From: an uncultured Parolsenella sp.
GTDB taxonomy: Bacteria > Actinomycetota > Coriobacteriia > Coriobacteriales > Atopobiaceae
DNA: 64,000 nucleotides
Assembly: GCA_934668375.1 (NCBI GenBank)
Contig: CAKUNF010000005.1
Span: 46,396 to 110,395 of the forward strand
Direction: 5' to 3'
Shown: positions 28,871 to 37,833 of the stretch, piece by piece
Layout of the letters: every line of letters starts with the position of its first letter
Position numbering within the stretch: the stretch's first letter is position 1
Notes under the pieces: generated by a model
What the model saw: only the letters and a program-made list of their open reading frames with translations
Databases searched by the model: none
Told to the model about the DNA's origin: nothing
Translations under genes and position numbers: made by a program

Positions 28871-30109
28871 ATGGAGTCCAAGCGTTTTGGCATGTCCCGT
28901 AGGAACTTCGTGAAGCTGTCTGGTGCCACGGGCATTCTAAGCGTCGCCGGCCTCGCTGCTTGCGGCAACTCCGGCTCCTCGAGCGCCGGTAGCTCCAGCA
29001 GCGACGCTTCCACCTTCAAGCTCGGCAACATCGGCCCGCTGACCGGTGCCGCCGCCATCTACGGCAACGCCACCAAGAACGGCGCCCAGCTCGCCGTTGA
29101 CGAGATCAACGCCGCCGGCGGCTCGATCCAGTTCGAGCACAACTGCCAGGACGACGAGCACGATCCTGAGAAGTCCGTCAACGCCTACAACAACCTCAAG
29201 GACTGGGGCCTGCAGGTCCTCGTCGGCCCGACCACGACCAACCCCTGCGTGGCCGTCTCCGCCGAGACCAACTCCGACAACGTCTTTGAGCTCACGCCGT
29301 CTGCCTCGTCCAACGACGTCATCGGCGGCCAGGAGGACGCCGACGGCAACGTGACGACCGCCCGCAAGGACAACGTGTTCCAGATGTGCTTCACCGACCC
29401 CAACCAGGGCACGGCCTCCGCTCAGTACCTGGCCAAGAAGCAGCTCGGCACCAAGATCGCCGTCATCTACAACAACTCCGACGCCTACTCCACGGGCATC
29501 TACAAGAAGTTCGAGGCCGAGGCCGCCAACCAGGGTCTCACGATCGTCTCGACCTCCACGTTCACGGACGACAACGCCACGGACTTCTCCGTGCAGCTCA
29601 ACGACGCCAAGAACAACGGCGCCGACCTCGTCTTCCTGCCGATCTACTACACCCCGGCAGCCCTCATCCTCACGCAGGCCAACGGCATGGGCTACGCCCC
29701 GGACTTCTTCGGCTGCGACGGCATGGACGGCATCCTGACGGTGGAGGGCTTCGACACGACGCTCGCCGAGGGCCTCATGCTCCTCACCCCGTTTGTCGCC
29801 ACCGCCACGGACGAGAAGACCTCTGCCTTCACCAAGGCCTACAAGGACGCCTTCGGTGACGAGCCCATCCAGTTTGCCGCCGACGCCTACGACTGCGTTT
29901 ACGTCATCAAGGAGCTCCTCGAGAAGACGGGCTGCACGCCTGACATGAGCGCCTCCGACATCTGCGACAAGCTTAAGGCCGCCATCGTCGATGGCTACAC
30001 CTACTCCGGCCTCACCGGCGAGAACATGAGCTGGAAGGACACCGGCGAGGTCTCCAAGGAGCCGAAGGGCATGGTCATCAAGGACGGCGTGTATCAGCCG
30101 CTGGACTAG
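28871..30109 (+). CDS. livK: Branched-chain amino-acid type ABC transporter binding lipoprotein
   Basis: A 412-residue periplasmic-type binding protein of the LivJ/LivK class. The N-terminus has a twin-arginine pattern (SRRNFVKLSG), a hydrophobic stretch and the lipobox LAAC with Cys31, so it may be exported folded by Tat and anchored as a lipoprotein. A Ser/Gly linker precedes the ligand domain (KLGNIGPLTGAAAIYGNA, YNNSDAYSTGIYKKFE). It heads a livKHMGF operon with ribosome site GAGGAGG. Ligand could be Leu/Ile/Val or another amino acid or amide. Confidence 0.92.
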   Translation: MESKRFGMSRRNFVKLSGATGILSVAGLAACGNSGSSSAGSSSSDASTFKLGNIGPLTGAAAIYGNATKNGAQLAVDEINAAGGSIQFEHNCQDDEHDPEKSVNAYNNLKDWGLQVLVGPTTTNPCVAVSAETNSDNVFELTPSASSNDVIGGQEDADGNVTTARKDNVFQMCFTDPNQGTASAQYLAKKQLGTKIAVIYNNSDAYSTGIYKKFEAEAANQGLTIVSTSTFTDDNATDFSVQLNDAKNNGADLVFLPIYYTPAALILTQANGMGYAPDFFGCDGMDGILTVEGFDTTLAEGLMLLTPFVATATDEKTSAFTKAYKDAFGDEPIQFAADAYDCVYVIKELLEKTGCTPDMSASDICDKLKAAIVDGYTYSGLTGENMSWKDTGEVSKEPKGMVIKDGVYQPLD

Positions 30110-30301
30110 TTCCACGGTGACTCGGGCGGGCGTCTCGCACGTCTCGTCTCAGACGCGTCGTCCGTAAATCATTCGATACGCGAGCGGGGGCCATCGGCTT
30201 GATGGTCCCCGCTTGTCGGTAGAAGAGTTGGGTTGCGAGAGCGGGTCCAAGCGGTTATCGGAACGTTTCTCGCGCCATGAAAGGAAAGGAGGCGGCAAGA
30301 C

Positions 30302-31183
30302 ATGGGCTTTCTGACGAACCTCATCAACGGTCTCTCGCTCGGCAGCGTGTACGCGATCATCGCCCTGGGCTACACCATGGTGTACGGCATCGCCAAGATG
30401 CTGAACTTCGCCCACGGCGACATCATCATGGTCGGCGGCTACGTGTGCTTCTGTGCCGTGAACTACCTGGGTCTGCCCACGGGTATCGGCGTGGTGCTGT
30501 CCATCGTGGCCTGCACCGTGCTCGGCATCGTCATCGAGCGCCTGGCCTACAAGCCGCTGCGCAACGCTCCCTCGCTCGACGTCCTCATCACCGCCATCGG
30601 CGTGAGCTACTTCCTGCAGAACGCCGCGCTGCTCATCTGGGGCTCCGACACCAAGTCGTTCCCGTCCGTGGTCAACCTGCCGTCCGTCTCGCTGTTCGAC
30701 GGCCAGCTCGTCGTGAGCGCCATCACGATCGTCACGGTGCTCACGGGCATCGTCGTCATGGTCCTGCTCACGATGTTCACGGGCAAGACCCGCATGGGCA
30801 AGGCCATGCGCGCCTGCTCCGAGGACCGCGGCGCCGCCACGCTCATGGGCATCAACGTGAACTCCACGATCTCCCTCACGTTCGCCATTGGCTCCGGCCT
30901 GGCCGCCGTCGCCGGCGTGCTCATGTGCTCCGCCTATCCCACGCTCATCCCCACGACCGGCTCGCTGCCCGGCATCAAGGCCTTCACCGCCGCCGTCATC
31001 GGTGGCATCGGCTCCATCCCCGGCGCCTTCGTGGGTGGCCTCGTGCTCGGCGTCATCGAGATCTTTGCCAAGGCGTACGTGGGCACCCAGCTCGCCGACG
31101 CCATCGTGTTCGCGGTGCTCATCGTGGTGCTGCTCGTCAAGCCGTCTGGCCTTCTCGGCAAGACCGTCAGGGAGAAGGTGTAG
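30302..31183 (+). CDS. livH: Branched-chain amino-acid ABC transporter permease LivH
   Basis: A 293-residue inner-membrane permease with about eight hydrophobic segments. Family marks: NGLSLGSVYAIIALGYTMVYGIAKMLNFAHG at the start, then MGKAMRACSEDRGAATLMGIN, the cytosolic loop that contacts the ATPase. A 190-base gap separates it from livK, with a ribosome site AAAGGAGG before the ATG; this gap may hold a stem that lowers permease expression, though none is strong. It forms a heterodimer with LivM. Confidence 0.95.
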   Translation: MGFLTNLINGLSLGSVYAIIALGYTMVYGIAKMLNFAHGDIIMVGGYVCFCAVNYLGLPTGIGVVLSIVACTVLGIVIERLAYKPLRNAPSLDVLITAIGVSYFLQNAALLIWGSDTKSFPSVVNLPSVSLFDGQLVVSAITIVTVLTGIVVMVLLTMFTGKTRMGKAMRACSEDRGAATLMGINVNSTISLTFAIGSGLAAVAGVLMCSAYPTLIPTTGSLPGIKAFTAAVIGGIGSIPGAFVGGLVLGVIEIFAKAYVGTQLADAIVFAVLIVVLLVKPSGLLGKTVREKV

Positions 31184-31187
31184 CGAC

Positions 31188-32289
31188 ATGGCAGACAAGA
31201 CCACCACTGCTTCCGCGGCGCCTCGCCGCATGAGCAAGCGCCTGCAGTCCAACCTCGTCACGTACGGCATCATCGTCGCGTTCTTCGTGGTCATGACCGC
31301 GCTCGACGCCGCGGGCATCCTCACGAACTCGCTCGCCGGCCAGCTCGTGCCCATCTGCGCCTACGTGTGCATGGCCGTCTCGCTCAACCTCGTCGTGGGC
31401 ATCTCCGGCGAGCTTTCGCTGGGACATGCCGGCTTCATGAGCGTGGGCGCCTTCTCGGGCGTCGTCGCGTTCTCCGTCATGGGCGGCATCGTGGGCAACG
31501 GCCTGCTCGCCTACGTGCTCGCGCTCGTCATCGCGGCGCTCATAGCCGCCATCGCGGGATTCGTCATCGGCGTCCCGGTCATGCGCCTGCGCGGCGACTA
31601 CCTCGCCATCGTGACGCTTGCCTTTGGCGAGATCATCAAGAACATCCTCAACAACCTCTACGTGGGCCTCGATGCCAACGGCCTGCACTTCTCGCTCACC
31701 GACGCCAAGGCGCTCGGCATGCAGGGCGGCTCGCTTCTCATCAACGGCCCGCAGGGTGCCGCCGGCATCACGAAGATGTCGACGTTCGCCATCGGCATCG
31801 TGCTCGTGATCGTCACCGTGACCATCGTGCTCAACCTCGTGAACAGCCGCACGGGCCGCGCCATTATGTCCGTGCGCGACAACCGCATCGCGGCCGAGTC
31901 CGTGGGCATCAACGTCACGAAGTACCGCATGATCGCCTTCGTCGTGGCCGCCGCCCTCGCCGGTGCCGCCGGCTGCTTCTATGCGATGGGCTACAGCTCC
32001 ATCGTGCCGAAGAAGTTCGACTTCAACACGTCGATCCTCGTGCTCGTCTTCGTCGTCCTCGGTGGCATGGGCAACGTCCGCGGCTCCATCATCTCCGCCG
32101 CCGTGCTCACGGTGCTGCCCGAGATGCTGCGCGCCATCTCCGACTGGCGCATGCTCATCTACGCCGTGGTCCTCATCCTCGTGATGATCGTCTCCAACAA
32201 CCCCACGCTGCGTCAGTTCTTTGACACGCTCAAGGGCAAGTTCAGGCGTCCCGTCAAGATTGAGCAGGCCGAGAAGGGTGGTGAGGCCG

Positions 32290-32297
<8 letters not shown>
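31188..32297 (+). CDS. livM: Branched-chain amino-acid ABC transporter permease LivM
   Basis: A 369-residue permease partner of LivH. Seen: AVSLNLVVGISGELSLGHAGFMSVGAFSG and the coupling loop SRTGRAIMSVRDNRIAAESVGIN. An N-terminal cytosolic segment (about 20 residues) and a basic C-terminal tail flank the helices. Start ATG 31188 is 4 bases after the livH stop; the stop overlaps livG by 8 bases. Confidence 0.95.
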
Positions 32298-33171
<874 letters not shown>

Positions 33172-33172
33172 C

Positions 33173-33883
33173 ATGAGCATCCTTCACGTTGAGGACCTCA
33201 ACGTCTACTACGGTTCCATCCACGCGGTGAAGGGCATCTCCTTCGACGTCGAGGAGGGCGAGATCGTCACCCTCATCGGCGCGAACGGCGCCGGCAAGTC
33301 CACGACGCTCAACACCGTCGCCGGCCTGCTCAAGCCGCGCGAGGGCAAGGTCGAGTTCGAGGGGGAGAGCCTGCTGGGCATCCCGCCGCACAAGATCGTG
33401 AGTCGCGGCATGGCGCTGTGCCCCGAGGGCAGGCGTGTGTTCCTCCAGATGAGCGTGCGAGACAACCTCGAGATGGGTGCCTTCACGCGCACGGACTCCG
33501 CCGAGGTGGCAGACTCGCTCGAGATGGTGTTCGACCGCTTCCCGCGCCTCAAGGAGCGCGAGGGCCAGAGCGCCGGCACCCTGTCCGGCGGCGAGCAGCA
33601 GATGCTCGCCATGGGTCGCGCCCTTATGAGCAAGCCTCGCCTGCTCATGCTTGACGAGCCCTCCATGGGCCTGGCGCCGATCCTTGTGCAGGAGATCTTC
33701 AACATCATCAAGGCCCTGCACGACGCCGGCACGACGGTGCTGCTCGTTGAGCAGAACGCCCGCATGGCGCTCTCCATCGCCGACCGCGCCTACGTGCTCG
33801 AGACGGGCAACGTGTCCATGAGCGGCAACGCCGCGGACCTTGCGAACGACGAGCGCGTCAAGCAGGCCTACCTCGGCGGCTGA
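33173..33883 (+). CDS. livF: Branched-chain amino-acid ABC transporter ATPase LivF
   Basis: A 236-residue ATPase pairing with LivG. Walker A GANGAGKST, signature LSGGEQQMLAMGRAL, Walker B LMLDEPSMGLAPI and VEQNARMAL H-loop region (Gln-Asn as usual for LivF). It starts one base after the livG stop, behind GATGAGGAGG. A strong terminator follows at 33909. Confidence 0.95.
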   Translation: MSILHVEDLNVYYGSIHAVKGISFDVEEGEIVTLIGANGAGKSTTLNTVAGLLKPREGKVEFEGESLLGIPPHKIVSRGMALCPEGRRVFLQMSVRDNLEMGAFTRTDSAEVADSLEMVFDRFPRLKEREGQSAGTLSGGEQQMLAMGRALMSKPRLLMLDEPSMGLAPILVQEIFNIIKALHDAGTTVLLVEQNARMALSIADRAYVLETGNVSMSGNAADLANDERVKQAYLGG

Positions 33884-33908
33884 CGCTCGCGACATATCGA
33901 GTGGCCAC

Positions 33909-33940
33909 GGGCCGGCGCCTTCGGGTGCCGGCCCTTTTTT
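33909..33940 (+). terminator. Intrinsic terminator of the liv operon
   Basis: GGGCCGGCGCC, loop TTCG, then GGTGCCGGCCC and six T. A textbook terminator 25 bases after the livF stop. Confidence 0.93.
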
Positions 33941-33978
33941 CGCGGGGGAGGGGAAGCCGGGCCGCCCTGTGGACCGCC

Positions 33979-34157
33979 CTTATCGTGCCGGTCATCCCCA
34001 AACGAGGCCCGGCCGCTGCTTATCGTGCCGATCATCCCCAAGATGGGGCCGCCGAGATCGACTTTGGGTGCGTTCGGCACGATAAAGATTTGGGCTGGGT
34101 GCGTTCGGCACGATAAACCCGACCTCGAGGCCCCGACAGGTGCGTTCGACACGATGA
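33979..34157. repeat. Clustered TTATCGTGCC / GGCACGATAA repeats
   Basis: Two forward copies begin at 33979 and 34019 (CTTATCGTGCCGRTCATCCC then CAA) and three inverted copies lie at 34063-34087, 34096-34117 and 34141-34157 (TGCGTTCGGCACGATAAA). They fill most of the 300-base space between the livF terminator and the convergent membrane protein gene; no gene is seen there. Confidence 0.85.
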
Positions 34158-34184
34158 GGCCGGCGGCGCGAGTGGGCCCGATGC

Positions 34185-35903
34185 CTAGACCAGCGAGTAG
34201 CGCCAGACGTGGAGGGTCGAGGAACTGCCCAGCGTGCGCTCGGAATGTTTCTCGACGGGCTGGCCCAGGCGCTCCTCGACGAACGCGCGGATTGTCTCGG
34301 CGGTGTCCTCGCTCGTGACGAGCGCCATGTCGTTGTGCTGGGTGAGCTGCTCGAGCGTGTCATCGCCCGTGAGACCCTGTGCGTCAAGCCAGCTCTGCCA
34401 GGGTCCCGTGTATACCATCCAGCCTCCGGGAACGAGCGCGTTCTCTGGGTAGCTGCCCTTCTCAAAGGAAAGTGCGTCGTGGGCGATGAAAGCGGTCTGG
34501 GCGCTTCCCTGGATCGTTACGCCGTCGGCCTGGCGCAGGTAGGCGTCGTAGCTCTGGGAGAGCTCCCCCTCGCCGGCGATGCTCTGTGGTTGCACGGCGA
34601 AGCGCCAGAAGCCAACCGTTGCAGCCACGCATGCGAACGCGACGAGGGCGAGGAACGCGGTGCGCATGCTCGGCCTCATGTCCTGGCCCCGTTGTTTCTC
34701 CGGGGCAAAGTGGCTGCCCTGCCGTGTGGTGGGCGCATGGCAGCATGCGAGGACCGCCATGAGCGCGCTGACGACCAGGGGATACACCACGTGAAGCCTC
34801 ACCCTTGCGCGCAGGGCAAACACGAGGCAGCTCAGCAGCGCCATGCCGCAGATTGCCAGCAGGCACGCGCGTGTGCTCCGCGAGCCGCGCACGTCGGCCA
34901 TGAGTGCCATCCCAGCCATCCCGATGAGGACGACGAACCCAAGGGCAAGCCAGGTCGTCTTTGCCTTGAGCGCGGATAGCAGGTATTCCACGCTTACGTG
35001 GGCTCTTGCGGAGCCAAGGCGCTCGAAGAACTCGACGCTGAACGGGTCGCTCTGGATGAATATCCACTTGTTGAGGACAGAGGCGCTTGCGTCGGTGATG
35101 CTCGGGTCTATCTCGCGCAGCTCGTCGGCGGTGAGCTCGGGGTAGTCGAGCGCGCTTCTGCCATTGTCGAGGTAGTCGTTGTAGCGCTCCCAGCCGGGCG
35201 TTGCATCGTAGGCGGCCCTTCCGGCGAGGAAGACTGCGGCGACGAGGGCGATGGCGGCAAGGCCCCTCAGCAGTGCGGTGGCGTGACGGTTCCGCACGAG
35301 GACGTAGGCGGCAAACGGGGAGAAGACGACGAACGAGCCCAGCCCGGACTCGGGGCGCAGTGCAAAGCCGAGGGTGACGAGCGCGAGGCCCAGGACGTCC
35401 GAGCCACGTAGGCCCTCTCGCCCAAATGACGCGCGCACGACGAGCAGCGCGAGACCGGCCGACGTTGCGAGAAATGCCACGACGGTGTAGGTGAGGTACA
35501 TGGCCGAGCAGGCCTCGAGTGCGGCGAGCACCAGGCATGCGCAGGCCGCCATGCGATTGCTCAGTCGTGAGCGCAGGACTGAGGTTCCGCATACCCAAAA
35601 GGAGACGACGATGAGGGCGAGCAGGACGAGCACGTACCAGGGAACCATCGGGAAAGCCTGGTAGAGCATGGACTCTGGGAAGCTGATGAGCGAGAGCGTG
35701 TAAGGCATGAGCCGGCAGACGCCGCAGCCCATGAGCCTGCCGCTCACGTAGAGCTGCTGCACGTAGTCATCGACCAACGCATAGCGGGGCCGCACGAGCA
35801 GGAGCGTCGCGACCCCCAGAAGCAGGGCCATGACAAGGACGGCGGCAGACGCGCCGGTCGAGCGCCGGCGGTCTGTGGTGCTCGTGGGGTTGATGGTGCT
35901 CAT
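34185..35903 (-). CDS. Large membrane protein with GT-C-like features (paralog 1)
   Basis: A 572-residue protein with about ten hydrophobic segments and a C-terminal extracellular domain. After the first helix comes an Asp-Asp pair (D45-D46 in ALVDDYVQQLYVSG), the kind of acidic loop motif seen in GT-C lipid-linked-sugar glycosyltransferases. Other shared stretches with the 585-residue paralog at 47962 are YLTYTVVAFLA, LRPESGLG, PGWERYNDYLDNGRSALDYP and the C-terminal domain (AHDALSFEKGSYPENALVPGGW). The start follows GGGAGCCCT. A sugar or polymer transferase role is inference; no donor or acceptor is known. Confidence 0.7.
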   Translation of the reverse strand: MSTINPTSTTDRRRSTGASAAVLVMALLLGVATLLLVRPRYALVDDYVQQLYVSGRLMGCGVCRLMPYTLSLISFPESMLYQAFPMVPWYVLVLLALIVVSFWVCGTSVLRSRLSNRMAACACLVLAALEACSAMYLTYTVVAFLATSAGLALLVVRASFGREGLRGSDVLGLALVTLGFALRPESGLGSFVVFSPFAAYVLVRNRHATALLRGLAAIALVAAVFLAGRAAYDATPGWERYNDYLDNGRSALDYPELTADELREIDPSITDASASVLNKWIFIQSDPFSVEFFERLGSARAHVSVEYLLSALKAKTTWLALGFVVLIGMAGMALMADVRGSRSTRACLLAICGMALLSCLVFALRARVRLHVVYPLVVSALMAVLACCHAPTTRQGSHFAPEKQRGQDMRPSMRTAFLALVAFACVAATVGFWRFAVQPQSIAGEGELSQSYDAYLRQADGVTIQGSAQTAFIAHDALSFEKGSYPENALVPGGWMVYTGPWQSWLDAQGLTGDDTLEQLTQHNDMALVTSEDTAETIRAFVEERLGQPVEKHSERTLGSSSTLHVWRYSLV

Positions 35904-35975
35904 AGGGCTCCCATGTGGTTGAGGCTTGCTCGCATATCAAGCATCATACGGCCGGGAGTCTCGCTCGCGAACCGT

Positions 35976-36039
35976 GAGCGCTGCAAATCAGACGCTTATG
36001 CCCCTCTGGGGGTCCTTATGTGTCTGATTTGCAGCGCTC
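35976..36039. repeat. Perfect palindromic element upstream of the his operon
   Basis: GAGCGCTGCAAATCAGAC (35976-35993) and its exact complement (36022-36039) enclose a 28-base middle containing CCCC-TCT-GGGG and two CTTATG words. It lies between divergent genes and could form a cruciform. Confidence 0.8.
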
Positions 36040-36085
36040 GGCGATGAGGCCCCGCGCGCGCCGTCGTCCGTCTCGAAACGTGCTG

Positions 36086-36141
36086 TTTACTTTAGCTTGA
36101 TAAAGTGAAATACCCACAAGCCACTTTAGTGTGCTAAAGTG
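36086..36141 (+). promoter_or_regulatory. Two candidate operator palindromes before hisZG
   Basis: ACTTTA-N6-TAAAGT occurs twice: 36089-36106 (spacer GCTTGA) and 36123-36140 (spacer GTGTGC, with perfect 8-base arms CACTTTAG/CTAAAGTG). Centres are 34 bp apart. They sit 35-85 bases before the start codon and look like binding sites for a dimeric repressor; a TrpR/YerC-type histidine regulator would be one candidate. Confidence 0.65.
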
Positions 36142-36174
36142 TGCGGAACAAAAGGGCGAGACGAGGAGGACGTT

Positions 36175-37830
36175 GTGGTCATAGGCACGCCCAGGGGTTT
36201 CAGAGACATCCTGCCCGAGGAGGCGCGGGCTCGCGAGTCCATTCGCGACCGCGTCCGATCCTGCTTTGACGCCCATGGCTACGTCCCGGTCGAGACGCCG
36301 CTGCTCGAGGACCGCTCCGTGCTCGAGCGCGCCGGTCGCATCAAGGGATCGCCGTTCCAGCTGTTCGACTCCGACAACCGCCTGCTCATGCTGCGTCCCG
36401 ACCTCACGCTGCCTATCGCGCGCCTCACGGCCCAGCGCCTCACGGCCGCCGATCTGCCGGTGCGCCTGCGCTACGAGGCGCCCGTCGTTCGCGAGCAGGG
36501 GGCGCTTCGCGGCGAGCCGCGCCAGTTCACCCAGCTCGGCGTGGAGCTCATCGGCGGCGAGGAGGTCAAGGCGGAGGTCGAGGTCGTGAGCCTGCTCGCC
36601 GAGACGCTCCGTGCCCTCGGCGTCCCGGGCGCGCGCATCGTCGCGGGCTCGGTGCGGCCGCTGCTGGCGCTTCTCGAGGCAGACGTCGCCGACGATTCCC
36701 TGCGCGAGGAGGTCCTCACGCAGGTGCACGCCTCGAACCTCGTGGCGCTCGACGAGGCCGTGGACGCCGCCGGGCTGCCTCGCCCCGTTGCCCGAGCCCT
36801 CCACGAGCTGCCGCGCCTCCACGGTGACGCCGCCGTCATCGACCGCGTGGACGAGCTGCTCGAGGGCGCCTGCGTGCCCGTCGAGCGTCGCGGCACGGCC
36901 GAGCTGCGCGCCCTCGTCGAGGGTCTGGCCGCCACGGACGCCGCTCCTTCGCTCTCCTTCGACTTCAGCATCATCAACAGCTTCGACTACTACACGGGCA
37001 TCATCTTCAAGGCCTACGTGGACGGCGTGGCCGCGAGCCTCGCCTCGGGCGGCCGCTACGACGCCGTTCTCGCCAACCTCGGCATGCCGGGCACCGCTGC
37101 CTGCGGCTTTGCCCTGTCGCTCGAGCGCCTCCAGGAGGTGCTCGGCGCCTCTGCCGCCGGCATCCCCAACGTCAACATCGGTACGCGCCCCCTGCGCATC
37201 GCCGTGCCCAAGGGGTCGCTGTTCGCACCCACGCTCGCCGCGCTCGAGGCGGCGGGCCTTCCCGTGGATGACCTGCGAGACTACGGCCGCAAGCTCATCA
37301 TCGGCGCCGGTGACGTGGAGTACGTCATCGTGCGCGCCACCGACGCCCCGGCCTTCGTGGCCCACGGAGGGGCGGACTGCGGCATCTGCGGCTCCGACTC
37401 GCTCATCGAGGCCGACCTCGACCTGCTGCAGGTGGCAGACCTGGGCTACGGCGCCTGCCGCTTCATCGTGGCCGAGCCGGCCGATCGCGCGGGCCAGGCC
37501 GAGCGCGCCTACGCCTGGCGCGGAACGATGCGCGTGGCCACGAAGTACCCGCGCATCACGCAGGCATACTACGACCGCATCGGCCAGCAGGTGGACATCC
37601 TGGCGCTGCACGGCAACATCGAGCTTGGGCCCATCGTGGGCATGACGGACCGCATCGTGGACATCACGGCCACGGGCACCACGCTGCGCGAGAACAACCT
37701 CGTCATCGTCGACGACGTCATGGAGTGCACGGCTCGCTTCTTCGCGGGACCTGCCGCCTACCGCTGCGACGCGCGCATCAGAGACCTCGCCAGCCGCCTC
37801 GTCGCGGCGACGTCCGAGAAGGGGGAGTAA
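36175..37830 (+). CDS. hisZG: HisZ-HisG fusion: ATP phosphoribosyltransferase
   Basis: A single 551-residue polypeptide joining the two subunits that are separate in most species. Residues about 1-330 are HisZ, the histidyl-tRNA-synthetase-like regulatory part: GTPRGFRDILPEEA, LRYEAPVVREQGALRGEPRQ and ASGGRYDAVL. From residue 340 (LRIAVPKGSL) to the end is a complete short-form HisG, including GGADCGICGSDSLIE and the PRPP-binding DITATGTTLRENNL. It catalyses the first step, ATP plus PRPP to phosphoribosyl-ATP, and HisZ is known to convey histidine feedback. The GTG at 36175 follows GAGGAGG; an upstream GTG at 36139 lies within the operator. First gene of the his operon. Confidence 0.93.
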   Translation: MVIGTPRGFRDILPEEARARESIRDRVRSCFDAHGYVPVETPLLEDRSVLERAGRIKGSPFQLFDSDNRLLMLRPDLTLPIARLTAQRLTAADLPVRLRYEAPVVREQGALRGEPRQFTQLGVELIGGEEVKAEVEVVSLLAETLRALGVPGARIVAGSVRPLLALLEADVADDSLREEVLTQVHASNLVALDEAVDAAGLPRPVARALHELPRLHGDAAVIDRVDELLEGACVPVERRGTAELRALVEGLAATDAAPSLSFDFSIINSFDYYTGIIFKAYVDGVAASLASGGRYDAVLANLGMPGTAACGFALSLERLQEVLGASAAGIPNVNIGTRPLRIAVPKGSLFAPTLAALEAAGLPVDDLRDYGRKLIIGAGDVEYVIVRATDAPAFVAHGGADCGICGSDSLIEADLDLLQVADLGYGACRFIVAEPADRAGQAERAYAWRGTMRVATKYPRITQAYYDRIGQQVDILALHGNIELGPIVGMTDRIVDITATGTTLRENNLVIVDDVMECTARFFAGPAAYRCDARIRDLASRLVAATSEKGE

Positions 37831-37833
37831 CCC

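Noticed and set aside
36139..36174. HisZG start at GTG 36139
   Set aside because: It overlaps the operator palindrome and the better ribosome site is before 36175.
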